Below, piece by piece: positions 1-7,913 of a DNA stretch of 64,000 nt. Location of the stretch: positions 496,001 to 560,000 of the forward strand of contig NZ_SPVH01000002.1 of NCBI RefSeq assembly GCF_004614235.1. The letters run 5' to 3'. Both the position numbers and the translations under genes were made by a program. Numbering within the stretch: position 1 is the first letter of the stretch; each line of letters begins with the position of its first letter. The DNA is from Brevundimonas intermedia (GTDB lineage: Bacteria; Pseudomonadota; Alphaproteobacteria; Caulobacterales; Caulobacteraceae). The notes beneath the pieces are model-generated. The model was not told the DNA's origin. It made no database searches and saw only the letters and a program-made list of their open reading frames with translations.

Positions 1-75
1 CCAGGTGTGGAAACGGCTGCACCACCGGGGGTGAGGGTTTGAGATCGGGCGTCGCCGAGAGCGGGCTGGATCGAA

Positions 76-99
76 GTCCGCTAGGGGAGGAAAGCGGAC
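76..99. repeat. GTCCGCT/AGCGGAC hairpin repeat
   Basis: Inverted repeat with 7-bp arms, GTCCGCT and AGCGGAC, around a 10-base loop. It sits just past the stop of the minus-strand lipoprotein gene. Related arms recur at 660-713 and 1824-1839, so this looks like a member of a dispersed family rather than a dedicated terminator. No run of T follows it. Confidence 0.5.
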
Positions 100-108
100 G
101 TCGTCTCG

Positions 109-636
109 CTATTCAAAAGCCACTTCCGAACGTAAGTCCTCAAACACTGCGCCGGGCTTGGCCGCGGTTGCGCGGCAACGAAAGACGACGAGCCGGAGCA
201 TCGCATCGGTCGGTCGTTTTTTTAGCTCGAAATCGCCATCTAAAGTCAGCCGAAAATCGTGATGGCTGCCCGGCTGAACGATCGTTTGAGGAAGGTCGAA
301 AAAATCCAGCATATCGTCACGGTACCGGAGGCTGTGGAACCGATCCGGATCATAACTGCGGGTGGGGTTGACCGGCTCACCACTGACACGATCTGTAAGG
401 TTGAGCGCAGCCGATCCGCCACCGTCAGAGTAGACGCTCGGAACGCACAGAACTTCGTTGCCGGTGTTTTCGATCTTCAACCGAACCAGCACAAACCGGC
501 AATAGGCTACGCACTGCTCGGCCTCGACCTTGAAGGATGCTTTGTAGGCTGGCTCGCTCGTCTCATCGCTCACCTTTCCGCAACCCAAAATCGCCGACGA
601 GAGGACCGCCACGGTCAGCATAATAGTGCGCGTCAT
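109..636 (-). CDS. Putative lipoprotein, unknown function
   Basis: A 175-residue protein with a bacterial lipoprotein signal: a basic N-terminus, a hydrophobic stretch and the lipobox ILGC at residues 17-20. It should therefore be lipidated and anchored in the cell envelope. The mature part is rich in beta-type sequence, with a segment on 'kIENTGNEVLCVPS' resembling immunoglobulin-like envelope domains, but I do not recognise a family. The ATG at 636 is the only start that keeps the signal. It stands alone on the minus strand, with a GTCCGC-type hairpin downstream. Confidence 0.65.
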   Translation of the reverse strand: MTRTIMLTVAVLSSAILGCGKVSDETSEPAYKASFKVEAEQCVAYCRFVLVRLKIENTGNEVLCVPSVYSDGGGSAALNLTDRVSGEPVNPTRSYDPDRFHSLRYRDDMLDFFDLPQTIVQPGSHHDFRLTLDGDFELKKRPTDAMLRLVVFRCRATAAKPGAVFEDLRSEVAFE

Positions 637-659
637 CAGCGCAGGTTACAGGTCGGATG

Positions 660-713
660 AATGTCCGCAATGGGTCGTGCGTGGCCCTGGGATTCGGCGC
701 CGAAAGCGGACGT
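660..713. repeat. AATGTCCGC...GCGGACGTT palindromic repeat
   Basis: Outer arms AATGTCCGC (660-668) and GCGGACGTT (706-714 region) frame about 38 bases. The left arm continues as AATGGGTCG, a form common in interspersed GTCCGC repeats of alphaproteobacteria (from memory, not searched). It lies between two minus-strand genes with no other visible content. Confidence 0.45.
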
Positions 714-770
714 TGGCCTCTAGGCCGGAAAGCGGACGCAACGGACGTCGGCAGCGGCATGGGAAGCTCC

Positions 771-1385
771 CTATTCGAAGGACGCCCTGACGAACTGATC
801 CAACGCGTCCGCTGGCCTGTAGGGCTCGCGGCGGAGGGTTAGGGAACGTGCGTGGAAGTCCGGATCATTCCGCGTCGCAGCCTGAACTTCGCCCTCTTCA
901 GAGACATGGCTGAACGCGTAGAGGGACACCGCGATGTTGTCGAAGGCCGCCTCGTTGGAACGATAACGGCCTGGCCCGCCATTAGCGCGCTGGCAAATCC
1001 GCAGCACGTCGGTCGCCGCCATGGAGAAGATGCGCGCGTTCGCGAACTGCGTCTCGATGTGTCGCGCCTCGACGGTGACGCCGTCCAAACGTCCCCTGCG
1101 GTATTCAAGAAGGATCGGCGTCTCGTTCATCTCCAGATTCTGCCGATCGACGTCTTCTTGTTCCCCCATCGCCTGACGCAGAGCGGCGATGTCCTCCTCA
1201 GACACACAGTCGGCCATGGCAGGCAGGTCGCGGAGCATGGCGTCGAGGTCGGCCGCGCCGACAGGTTTCATGAGGGGGCCAGGCGAACCGTAGACGTCTG
1301 CCAATGCCGCCACGTCATCCGGCGAAAGACCGAACTCCAACCGCCCGATCCCGACTTTCGGCGTGACCAACCAATCAGCGCTCAT
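771..1385 (-). CDS. Hypothetical cytoplasmic protein
   Basis: A 204-residue protein of unknown function without signal peptide or membrane segment. It opens with 'VGIGRLEFGLSPDDVAAL', a pattern seen in small families where a G-x-x-x-FGMS motif begins a strand-helix unit, but this is too weak for naming. The ATG at 1385 is preceded by AGGTGAG at a suitable distance, which supports the start. No operon partner is visible; the next gene in the same direction ends 58 bases upstream. Confidence 0.6.
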   Translation of the reverse strand: MSADWLVTPKVGIGRLEFGLSPDDVAALADVYGSPGPLMKPVGAADLDAMLRDLPAMADCVSEEDIAALRQAMGEQEDVDRQNLEMNETPILLEYRRGRLDGVTVEARHIETQFANARIFSMAATDVLRICQRANGGPGRYRSNEAAFDNIAVSLYAFSHVSEEGEVQAATRNDPDFHARSLTLRREPYRPADALDQFVRASFE

Positions 1386-1443
1386 GGGGGCAACTCACCT
1401 GAAGATTTGGCCCGGGAAGCCGCGTCCACGTCCGCATAGCTAT

Positions 1444-1800
1444 TTACCGCACAGATGGCACAGCCTCTTCTAAAATCCCGTTCGGTCCTACCTCAAAGCG
1501 TGAACATTTCGCTTCGTTAAATCCGTCTTGCACTCGGCAGAGGTAATTGTTGTGTATTGTGAAGGTGCCGGCCGCGGGTGCGTATACGTTTGGTCTTCTC
1601 CATCGACCGCCAGCGCCGTAATGGATCGCACTGTAAGTATCCGCCCGAGGGCGGGTCACCCAGTCAAAAGTCTCGGATACGGTCGCGGCTCTCAAAACCT
1701 GAGATCGAGGCTCAATGTAGACGTTCTCCCGAGCGTTATGCGAGGGCCAAGCGACAAGCGTTGTAATGATAAACGAGGCTAGCCATCGTGAAGTGCGCAT
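1444..1800 (-). CDS. Small secreted protein, unknown
   Basis: A 118-residue protein whose N-terminus (MRTSRWLASFIITTLVAWPS) is a plausible Sec signal peptide. The mature part contains two cysteines that could pair in the periplasm. No family is recognised. The start at 1800 is the only one giving a signal peptide. Lower G+C and codon use than later genes suggest it may be recently acquired, but this was judged by eye. Confidence 0.5.
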   Translation of the reverse strand: MRTSRWLASFIITTLVAWPSHNARENVYIEPRSQVLRAATVSETFDWVTRPRADTYSAIHYGAGGRWRRPNVYAPAAGTFTIHNNYLCRVQDGFNEAKCSRFEVGPNGILEEAVPSVR

Positions 1801-1823
1801 GAGCTATGATCGAACTAAATACA

Positions 1824-1839
1824 AATGTCCGCAACGGGT
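1824..1839. repeat. Half copy of the AATGTCCGC repeat
   Basis: AATGTCCGCAACGGGT here matches 14 of 16 bases of the left arm at 660-675. No matching right arm follows, so it is a partial or decayed copy. Confidence 0.35.
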
Positions 1840-1916
1840 GGCTGCCGGCCTCTCGCCCAATCAGGGCACACCTATTTTAGAACAATTTCGCAAGAAATTG
1901 AGAGCACTCTTGCGCG

Positions 1917-2312
1917 ATGGCTAGTGCAAACCAATCACGCAACAGTGGTTCCGCGATACCCTGGATCATACCGTGGCCGTCCTTGATTGTGGCCGTTCCT
2001 TTCGTTCTCTGGATGTGGCTGGCTTCCGACCCAATGATCGGTCTCTTCCTGGCTTGGGTAGTAGTTATTTGCGCCTCACCGCTGGCGATTTTATTCAGCG
2101 TCATGGGAGTGGGGTCAGGGGCCATGACGGCCGCTTTCGTCGTCCTAGGCCTCACGGTCCTGATGCCCGGCCTTCTATTTATTGGCGTGGGATGGAAAAC
2201 TCGCTCTGTCGCGTTGTGGAGCGCGGGGCTCAATACGCTCGTCCTTTCACTCGGATTTGCTGGTGGTGTTTACGCCAGCATTGTTCGCTTCAGCGACTCT
2301 TGGCCCTACTGA
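1917..2312 (+). CDS. Small integral membrane protein
   Basis: A 131-residue protein with four hydrophobic stretches, at about residues 13-38, 42-64, 68-92 and 98-122, so it is an inner-membrane protein with little extramembrane sequence. The ATG at 1917 follows an AT-rich stretch; no strong ribosome site is visible. I do not recognise a family. It is a single plus-strand gene with no close partner. Confidence 0.6.
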   Translation: MASANQSRNSGSAIPWIIPWPSLIVAVPFVLWMWLASDPMIGLFLAWVVVICASPLAILFSVMGVGSGAMTAAFVVLGLTVLMPGLLFIGVGWKTRSVALWSAGLNTLVLSLGFAGGVYASIVRFSDSWPY

Positions 2313-2700
2313 CATGGTTGGCAGTAGAGGTGTTAGTTCTCGCAAGACTGCAACGAGTACATTTGCGACGTAAGCAGTCAGTTTGAATCCGGCCCTGCGC
2401 GTTCAGACTCCCAAACAGCACATCACGAAAACCCGCCTGTGCCGAAGCGAGCAGAGATCACAGCAATCCAGCGCTGGATCGGGCATAGCCTCACGCCAAT
2501 ACGTTCGGGCGACGGGCGCCCTGTGCCCTGCGAGCCGTCATATCGCCGAAGGTCAACACTCTGATTTTTCATCGCTTCCGATTTTCTTCAGCCAATCGAC
2601 CTGACAGGCTCACGCGCTGCGTTAAACTGCTCCTGACCGGCGTCTCTGAGGAAAGTGCACAGATTGCACCCTGTTTTTCGGCGCCCGGAGGGGTTTCACG
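2313..2700. other. Gap without a convincing gene
   Basis: Some 388 bases. A GTG-started frame at 2439-2564 would encode 41 residues (MPKRAEITAIQRWIGH...) but has no ribosome site or recognisable motif, so it is not called. Bases 2376-2398 (GTCAG-TTTGAAT-CCGGC) resemble the T arm of a tRNA with one mismatched pair, but no matching 5' half is seen. The end of the gap holds GGAGGGG, the ribosome site of the next gene. Confidence 0.4.
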
Positions 2701-3768
2701 ATGCGCGCCGCCTATTTCGGACTGATTGCACTCTTTGCACTGTGTTTTTCCTCGGCCTACGCCCAGGACGCCGCGCCCCGCTGGTCCCTGGCCATCCACG
2801 GCGGCGCGGGCGTGATCGAGCGGTCCAGCCTGACGCCGGAACAGGACGCCGCCTATCGCGCGTCGTTGCAGCGCGCGCTGGACGCCGGGTCGGCGGTGCT
2901 GGCGCAGGGCGGTTCGGCGCTGGACGCGGTTCAGGCCGCCGTCGAGGTCATGGAGGACGATCCCCTGTTCAACGCCGGTCGCGGCGCGGTCTTCACGGCG
3001 GCGGGCCGGAACGAACTGGACGCCGCCGTCATGAACGGCGCGGACCTGACCGCCGGGTCCGTCGCCGGCCTGACTGCGACCCGTCATCCCATCGCCGCCG
3101 CCCGCGCGGTGATGGAGCGCTCGCCACACGTCATGCTGATCGGCCCCGGCGCCGACGCCTTCGCCGCCTCGGTCGGGCTGGAACAGGTCGATCCGTCCTG
3201 GTTCTTCACCGAGCGGCGCTGGCAGGGTCTGACCAAGGCCCTGACCGAGGCCGGCCTGCCCATCCCGGACCGCCCCGCCGGCGCGCCCGCGTCCCCAACG
3301 GCCTCGGGCGACCAAGGCGCCGAAATCGCTCCGCCCCTGAACGAGAAGAAGTTCGGCACGGTCGGCGCCGTGGCCCTGGACAGCCAGGGACGCCTCGCCG
3401 CCGCCACCTCCACCGGCGGCATGACCGCCAAGCGCTGGGGCCGGGTCGGCGACGTGCCGATCATCGGGGCCGGAACCTACGCCTCCAACGCCGACGGCTG
3501 CGCGGTGTCGGCGACCGGCGACGGCGAATATTTCATCCGCGCCACCGTGGCGCGCGACATCTGCGCCCGGATCGGCGCCGACACGGCGGCCGATACGGCG
3601 GCCCAGGCCGAGATCGACGAGGCCAAATCCCTCGGCGGTCTGGGCGGCGTCATCGTCATGACCAAGGGCGGCGCCCCCGCCTTCGCCATGTCGACCTCGG
3701 GCATGTATCGCGGCGCCGTCTCCTCGACCGATCCCGCCCGCGTCGCCATCTACGCCGATGAACCCTGA
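2701..3768 (+). CDS. iaaA: Isoaspartyl peptidase / L-asparaginase, secreted
   Basis: An Ntn-hydrolase of the plant-type asparaginase family. It hydrolyses beta-aspartyl dipeptides and L-asparagine and matures by self-cleavage before a catalytic threonine. The sequence shows the N-terminal IHGGAG motif (residues 32-37), the NAGRGAVFT motif (91-99) and the cleavage site G-T-V-G with Thr220 as the expected nucleophile, followed by the STGG motif. A signal peptide ending near residue 21 (SSAYAQ) predicts export to the periplasm, as in several related proteins. GGAGGGG lies 7-8 bases before the ATG. The 355-residue length fits the family. Nothing is truncated. Confidence 0.92.
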   Translation: MRAAYFGLIALFALCFSSAYAQDAAPRWSLAIHGGAGVIERSSLTPEQDAAYRASLQRALDAGSAVLAQGGSALDAVQAAVEVMEDDPLFNAGRGAVFTAAGRNELDAAVMNGADLTAGSVAGLTATRHPIAAARAVMERSPHVMLIGPGADAFAASVGLEQVDPSWFFTERRWQGLTKALTEAGLPIPDRPAGAPASPTASGDQGAEIAPPLNEKKFGTVGAVALDSQGRLAAATSTGGMTAKRWGRVGDVPIIGAGTYASNADGCAVSATGDGEYFIRATVARDICARIGADTAADTAAQAEIDEAKSLGGLGGVIVMTKGGAPAFAMSTSGMYRGAVSSTDPARVAIYADEP

Positions 3769-3783
3769 GCCCCTCTTTTCTTT

Positions 3784-3959
3784 CGTCATCCTCCGGGCCG
3801 CGCAGCGGAACCGGGGGACCCAGCGGCGCCGAAGGCGAAATCCATCCGAGGCACTCTGTCGGACGACCGAAGCCGCGACAGGTTCGCGCTCTCGCGCGCC
3901 GCTGGGTCCCCCGATCTGCGCCGCTGGCGCGGCTTGTCGGAGGATGACGAAAGCCCATT
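3784..3959. repeat. Long CGTCATCCTCC...GGAGGATGACG inverted repeat
   Basis: The ends CGTCATCCTCC and GGAGGATGACG are exact inverted copies, and inner segments also pair (GGGGGACCCAGCGGC with GCCGCTGGGTCCCCC). The whole can fold into one long hairpin with a diverged middle. A related element with the same CGTCATCC ends lies at 61539-61642. This is a dispersed non-coding palindromic repeat in the host chromosome; the frame 3758-4030 that crosses it is not a gene. Confidence 0.7.
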
Positions 3960-4005
3960 TCAGACGATTCAGACGTTTCAGACCCTCTTTTTCCAGACCG
4001 AGCCC

Positions 4006-4272
4006 ATGCCTGCATCCGACGATGAACTGACCCTGATGGCCCAGGAGGAGCTGGACGCCGCCTGCGCCATGCCCTTCGTCGAGCTGAAGAAGATCACCCC
4101 CTGGGGCGACAGCTACGAAGGCTTCGCCCCGTCCGGCCGCACGGTCGAGGTCGAGCGCCGCTACCTCTGGGCCGTCGAACCCGAGGGCGGCGTCATCGTC
4201 GAGGTCGAGGTGCGCGACGCGGCCGCCCGCACTGGAGCCGAGGCCCGCGCCCTGCTGACGCCGAACGCGTGA
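4006..4272 (+). CDS. Hypothetical protein, 88 aa
   Basis: An acidic 88-residue protein beginning MPASDDELTLMAQEELDA. It has no signal or membrane segment. The middle has strand-like alternation ('GFAPSGRTVEVERRYLW', 'GGVIVEVEVRD'), suggesting a small beta-rich fold. The ATG at 4006 was preferred to an upstream start at 3934, because the upstream part reads the end of the palindromic repeat. It is followed 44 bases later by the fumarylacetoacetate hydrolase gene and may share its transcript. Confidence 0.6.
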   Translation: MPASDDELTLMAQEELDAACAMPFVELKKITPWGDSYEGFAPSGRTVEVERRYLWAVEPEGGVIVEVEVRDAAARTGAEARALLTPNA

Positions 4273-4316
4273 TCGCTCGGTTTCCAACCCCGTGAATTCG
4301 GTTTAGGCCTTTGTCC

Positions 4317-5336
4317 ATGAAACTCGCCTCGCTCAAGCACGGCCGCGATGGCCGCCTCGTCGTCGTCTCGCAGGACCTGAACTGGTTCACGGACGCCTTC
4401 CTGATCGCCCCAACGCTTCAGGCCGCGCTGGACGACTGGGAGCGGTGCGGTCCCCGGCTGCTGGCCCTGGCCGAAAGCCTGGAGCACGAGGCCGTGCCGC
4501 GCGGCCGCTTCCACGAGCGGGACGCCGCATCCCCCCTGCCCCGCGCCTATCAATGGGTCGACGGCTCGGCCTATGTGAACCACGTCGAGCTTGTGCGCCG
4601 CGCGCGGGGGGCCGAAATGCCCGCCACCTTCTGGACCGATCCGCTGATGTACCAGGGCGGCTCCGACAGCTTCCTGGCGCCGCGCGATCCCATCCCCCTG
4701 GCCGACGAGGCCTGGGGCTGCGACCTGGAGGCCGAGATCGTCGTGGTCGTCGGCGACGTGCCGCAAGGCGCGGCTCGGGACCAGGCGCTTGAGGCCATCC
4801 GCCTGGTCGGCCTGGTCAACGACGTATCCTTGCGCAACCTGATCCCCGCCGAACTGGCCAAGGGGTTCGGCTTCGTCCAGTCCAAGCCCGCCAGCGCCCT
4901 GTCTCCCGTCCTGGTCACGCCGCAGGCCCTGGGCGACCGCTGGCAGGACGGCAAGCTGCACGGCGCCCTGGACGTCCAGCTGAACGGCCAGGACTTCGGC
5001 AAGGCCGACGCCGGCGTGGACATGACCTTCGACTTCGGAACCCTGATCGCCCACCTGGCCAAGACCCGCTCGCTGGGCGCCGGGACCATCATCGGCTCGG
5101 GCACCGTGTCGAACAAGGACGCCGACGGCGGGCCCGGCAAGCCGGTCAGCGAAGGCGGCCTGGGCTACAGCTGCATCGCCGAGGTCCGCACGGTCGAGAC
5201 CATCCTGCGCGGCGTCGCCGAGACCCCCTTCCTCAAGCACGGCGACACGGTGCGGATCGAGATGCTGGACGACCGCCACCACTCCATCTTCGGCGCCATC
5301 GAACAGACGGTAGGCCCGCTTTCCAGCGACGCATGA
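4317..5336 (+). CDS. Fumarylacetoacetate hydrolase family protein
   Basis: A 339-residue cytosolic enzyme of the FAH superfamily, metal-dependent hydrolases that split C-C bonds in beta-keto acids such as fumarylacetoacetate in tyrosine breakdown. Family marks include the N-terminal domain 'MKLASLKHGRDGRL', the metal-binding acid cluster 'DLEAEIVVVVGDV' near residue 140, 'DVSLRNLIP', the lysine in 'FGFVQSKPAS', and the C-terminal 'GTIIGSGTVSN' and 'GDTVRIEMLD'. The length fits the two-domain FahA-like group. Substrate cannot be read from sequence. ATG at 4317 is chosen over a TTG at 4311. Confidence 0.88.
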   Translation: MKLASLKHGRDGRLVVVSQDLNWFTDAFLIAPTLQAALDDWERCGPRLLALAESLEHEAVPRGRFHERDAASPLPRAYQWVDGSAYVNHVELVRRARGAEMPATFWTDPLMYQGGSDSFLAPRDPIPLADEAWGCDLEAEIVVVVGDVPQGAARDQALEAIRLVGLVNDVSLRNLIPAELAKGFGFVQSKPASALSPVLVTPQALGDRWQDGKLHGALDVQLNGQDFGKADAGVDMTFDFGTLIAHLAKTRSLGAGTIIGSGTVSNKDADGGPGKPVSEGGLGYSCIAEVRTVETILRGVAETPFLKHGDTVRIEMLDDRHHSIFGAIEQTVGPLSSDA

Positions 5337-5399
5337 CGGCATTAGGCTGACCGCGTCGGCCTCGGGGGAGGCCGCATCCGGTCTTTGGGGAGAGACGAC

Positions 5400-5936
5400 G
5401 TGCCGCCTGAAAAACTGATCCCGCTGCTCATGATCCCGATCATGCTGGTGGTCGTGCTGCTGAAGAACCGCAGGAAGCGGGTGCTGAAGCCCCATCTGCT
5501 GTGGATCATGCCGGCCATCGTCCTGCCGCTGATCGGCCTGGGCCTGTGGGGCATGACGCAGAACCCCCAAATGGCCCACGCCCCGTTCGGTCCCGACGCC
5601 TGGGCGGTGCTGGCGCTCGGCGCGGTGCTGGGCGGCGTCGCCGGCTGGTATCGCGGCAAGACCGTCACCATCGAAAAGGAGCCGGACGGCTCTCTGATGG
5701 CCCAGGCCTCGCCTCTGGGCCTGATCCTGCTGGTCGTGCTGTTCGCCGGCCGGTCGCTGCTGCGCGACCTGATCGAGAGCCACGCCGCCGAATGGCATCT
5801 GAACGCCATGGCCGTGACCGACGCCTTCCTGGTCTTCGCCATGGGCCTGATCGTCATGCAGCGCGTCGAAATGTACATCCGCGCCCGCCGCATCCAGGCC
5901 GGCGGCACGGACGGGCATGTTGAGGTCGCGGCGTGA
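5400..5936 (+). CDS. DUF1453/CcdC-like membrane protein
   Basis: A 178-residue inner-membrane protein with about five hydrophobic segments; the first begins at the N-terminus (LIPLLMIPIMLVVVLL). The layout, with 'LKNRRKRVLKPHLLW' after the first helix and 'GWYRGKTVTIEKEPDG' between helices, resembles the DUF1453 group of CcdC-like proteins. That assignment is from memory and moderate. The GTG at 5400 is chosen because GGGGAGAG lies 8-14 bases before it. Its stop overlaps the next start (GTGA), so the two genes are probably co-translated. Confidence 0.65.
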   Translation: MPPEKLIPLLMIPIMLVVVLLKNRRKRVLKPHLLWIMPAIVLPLIGLGLWGMTQNPQMAHAPFGPDAWAVLALGAVLGGVAGWYRGKTVTIEKEPDGSLMAQASPLGLILLVVLFAGRSLLRDLIESHAAEWHLNAMAVTDAFLVFAMGLIVMQRVEMYIRARRIQAGGTDGHVEVAA

Positions 5937-6688
5937 TTGCAGCGCTTTTATACGCCGTTGCTCAACAAGCCGCCGCGTCGGACCTGACTTGGTCATCAGG
6001 GAAAAGAGGCGATCTGGAAGCTGCCTACATCGAGTACGATGTTGGCATAACCCTCACCATAGCGTGCCAAAATCGTAGATTCGCTTTCTTGATCGGGGGG
6101 CTTCCTCCAGCACCAGGCGAGACTTCTTACCGAAAGCTCGACGTCAATGTCCCGGACGACACGCTTCGATCTTCGGACTGGGCGGTATCGCCGAACTCTG
6201 ATCGCACGATCGCCACGTCGACTGCGGCCCCGATTTACGCGCGCCGTCTTCGCGCTACGAATACTTTGATCATCCGTGTCCCTGCCGACGGCTCGACGCC
6301 GGCGAGACGCTACCAATTGGGCCTGCCGTCTGACCACGCCCCGCTCGATGCCGTAATGACAGCATGTAGCATTCCATTGGAAAATGCCGACGACGCGACT
6401 TACGAACCCAGCGTGTCAGCCATCATCTGGGAGCGAGTGCCGAGGATAACGGCTCCTTCCTCCTTGCCATCCGCCAGCAGCGTCGATGTCCTGATCCGAT
6501 GTTCGGTGGATAATCAAGGACGGCCGCAAAACTGCTCCATACTGGACGAACAGCCCGCACGTTCGGGATTTGGAAGGTATGCATTGGACGCTGTTCGAAC
6601 GGGCAGAGTCAGACAGATTGATGGCGCTCCGATCAAACCTGGAAACAGCTTTACGACGAGAATGACGTATAGGACGGTGGAGGACTAG
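5933..6688 (+). CDS. Hypothetical protein with TonB-C-like end
   Basis: A 251-residue protein starting with GTG within the stop of the previous gene. The N-terminus (MIALLYAVAQQAAAS in outline) could be a weak signal peptide. The last 80 residues ('VDVLIRCSVDNQGRPQNCSILDEQPARSGFGRYALDAVR') resemble the C-terminal domain of TonB-type proteins, where G-R-p-x-x-C-x-I is followed by a helix of 'A-x-x-A'. This suggests a periplasmic binding domain. It ends 36 bases before the tRNA-Leu gene, the last host gene before the prophage. Confidence 0.55.
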   Translation: MIAALLYAVAQQAAASDLTWSSGKRGDLEAAYIEYDVGITLTIACQNRRFAFLIGGLPPAPGETSYRKLDVNVPDDTLRSSDWAVSPNSDRTIATSTAAPIYARRLRATNTLIIRVPADGSTPARRYQLGLPSDHAPLDAVMTACSIPLENADDATYEPSVSAIIWERVPRITAPSSLPSASSVDVLIRCSVDNQGRPQNCSILDEQPARSGFGRYALDAVRTGRVRQIDGAPIKPGNSFTTRMTYRTVED

Positions 6689-6724
6689 ACCGCCCTCGTT
6701 CCTCTGTGGCATGAGGCGGCCTCT

Positions 6725-6809
6725 GCGGGCGTGGTGGAATTGGTAGACGCGCTGGATTCAAAATCCAGTTCCGAAAGGAGTGCCGGTTCGACCCCGGCCG
6801 CCCGCACCA
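6725..6809 (+). tRNA. tRNA-Leu (anticodon CAA)
   Basis: An 85-base tRNA with acceptor GCGGGCG/CGCCCGC, anticodon stem CTGGA/TCCAG, loop TTCAAAA giving anticodon CAA, a class II variable arm (TTCCGAAAGGAGT), T loop TTCGACC and an encoded 3' ACCA. It reads UUG leucine codons. Its 3' half is the prophage attachment core, so the present 3' end was supplied by the phage and the gene remains intact. Confidence 0.95.
6757..6809 (+). other. attL core within tRNA-Leu
   Basis: Bases 6757-6809 match 49675-49727 at 52 of 53 positions. The exact 42-bp part is 6768-6809, from the variable arm to the terminal CCA. The single difference is A at 6767 against T at 49685. Such identity across 43 kb, one copy inside a tRNA and one beside an integrase, marks the left attachment site. 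Confidence 0.93.
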
Positions 6810-6977
6810 AGCTTTTTCAGGCTTTCGGCCTGGGTTCGGGAGGTTCGCGATCCGCGGCCTCCCGACGACTTCCGACACGAAACGCGAACGCCGCGTCACA
6901 CTGGCGGCACAGCCTGTTCACCTCACGTTCCCATCACGCTATGCCGCGCTCCTGTCGGTGGCGCGACGGAGGATGGA

Positions 6978-7226
6978 ATGTCGGAACCCCTATCGACCGA
7001 AGAACTGATGCGGCTGGACGCTGAACTGGCGGCCCGCGTGGTGCGCAATCCGCCGCCGCACCCCAGCCTGCCGGCGACGCCGGGGCCGGGATCAAACGTC
7101 GCCTATGTGTCCAAGGAAGAGAACGACCGCCTGGTCAGCGCCGCTCTCGCACTGGGCATGGGCCAGTTCGTCAAGATGACGGCCGACGAAACGCACAGGT
7201 TCGCGGCCCGCCTTTCGCGGCGATGA
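6978..7226 (+). CDS. Phage cargo protein, 82 aa, unknown
   Basis: First gene after attL. It encodes 82 residues beginning MSEPLSTEELMRLDAELAAR; the rest is mostly helical, with a Pro-rich stretch at 30-45 and 'KMTADETHRFAARLSRR' at the end. No family recognised. GGAGGA lies 4 bases before the ATG at 6978. It overlaps the next gene by 4 bases (ATGA), so the pair is translationally coupled. The position outside the late operon, next to the attachment site, is typical of lysogeny cargo. Confidence 0.6.
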   Translation: MSEPLSTEELMRLDAELAARVVRNPPPHPSLPATPGPGSNVAYVSKEENDRLVSAALALGMGQFVKMTADETHRFAARLSRR

Positions 7227-7660
7227 CCAGCTCGCCCTACCTCTCTGGCGTCTCAGGCCGGATGATCGACCTGCCCCATCGCGGCAATCAACTGGTCGTT
7301 CAGTGCAAGGGATGCGGCCGGGAAGCCTATATCTCAGGCCGCGAGATCGTCACCCGGTTCACGAAGTGGCTGCCCGCCCAGGTCAGCGAATGGGCCGCGA
7401 CGCTTCACTGCGGCACCTGCCAGTCCCGGCACGTCATGGTCTATTCGAAGCGAGACCCAGGCGGCGAAGGCTTCCACGTCTCGACTGCGGAGCCGGGCCA
7501 GATCATCTGGGCGCGGCGGCTGAACGCATGGCTGAATGAGGTCGGATCGGACATTTGGGAGCATCGCCGCGTCATCACCGGCTTGTGCGCAGATGAGGAT
7601 TTGGCGAGGGCGGGGATCAGGCCGTTTCGAGTCCCAGAAGCGACAGGCGGCCCTACCTAG
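7223..7660 (+). CDS. Zinc-ribbon-like phage cargo protein
   Basis: A 145-residue protein with two CxxC knuckles, CKGC near residue 29 and CGTC near residue 67, spaced as in a zinc ribbon; between them is 'REAYISGREIVTRF'. This suggests metal-stabilised nucleic-acid or protein binding, but the family is not recognised. It is coupled to the gene before it by an ATGA overlap. A hairpin at 7779-7807 may end this transcript. Function as lysogenic cargo is inferred only from position. Confidence 0.6.
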   Translation: MTSSPYLSGVSGRMIDLPHRGNQLVVQCKGCGREAYISGREIVTRFTKWLPAQVSEWAATLHCGTCQSRHVMVYSKRDPGGEGFHVSTAEPGQIIWARRLNAWLNEVGSDIWEHRRVITGLCADEDLARAGIRPFRVPEATGGPT

Positions 7661-7778
7661 GAGAGGAGACCGCCCGTCGCACAGGGTGACGCAGTTGCCG
7701 GGCCGTCACCCCTCTGGCCGGCTCCGGCTCCATAACCATGCAGGCCCATGGCAGTTCCTAGTGTCAGAGACACGACAA

Positions 7779-7807
7779 AGCCGCCGCCCTACGAGAGGAC
7801 GGCGGCT
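7779..7807. terminator. Bidirectional hairpin between converging cargo genes
   Basis: Arms AGCCGCCGCCCT and AGGACGGCGGCT (one mismatch) around ACGAG. Followed by TTTG on the minus strand and CCG on the plus strand. It lies between the plus-strand pair ending at 7660 and the minus-strand gene ending at 7914, so it may serve both. Confidence 0.55.
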
Positions 7808-7913
7808 CCGCGGTCGAACTGACGGCTCTTCGCATACGGTCAGACTCCACAATCGCGGAGGGTCGTGTCAGGTTCCGATGTGGCTAATGTCGGGTTGAAC
7901 AGCGTGGGTGGCG

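Noticed and set aside
2376..2398. tRNA or attachment remnant
   Set aside because: A T-arm-like hairpin only; no acceptor or anticodon arm upstream and no second copy found in the window.
2439..2564. 41-codon GTG frame MPKRAEITAIQRWIGH...
   Set aside because: No ribosome site, no recognised motif and no operon context; it is too short to support.
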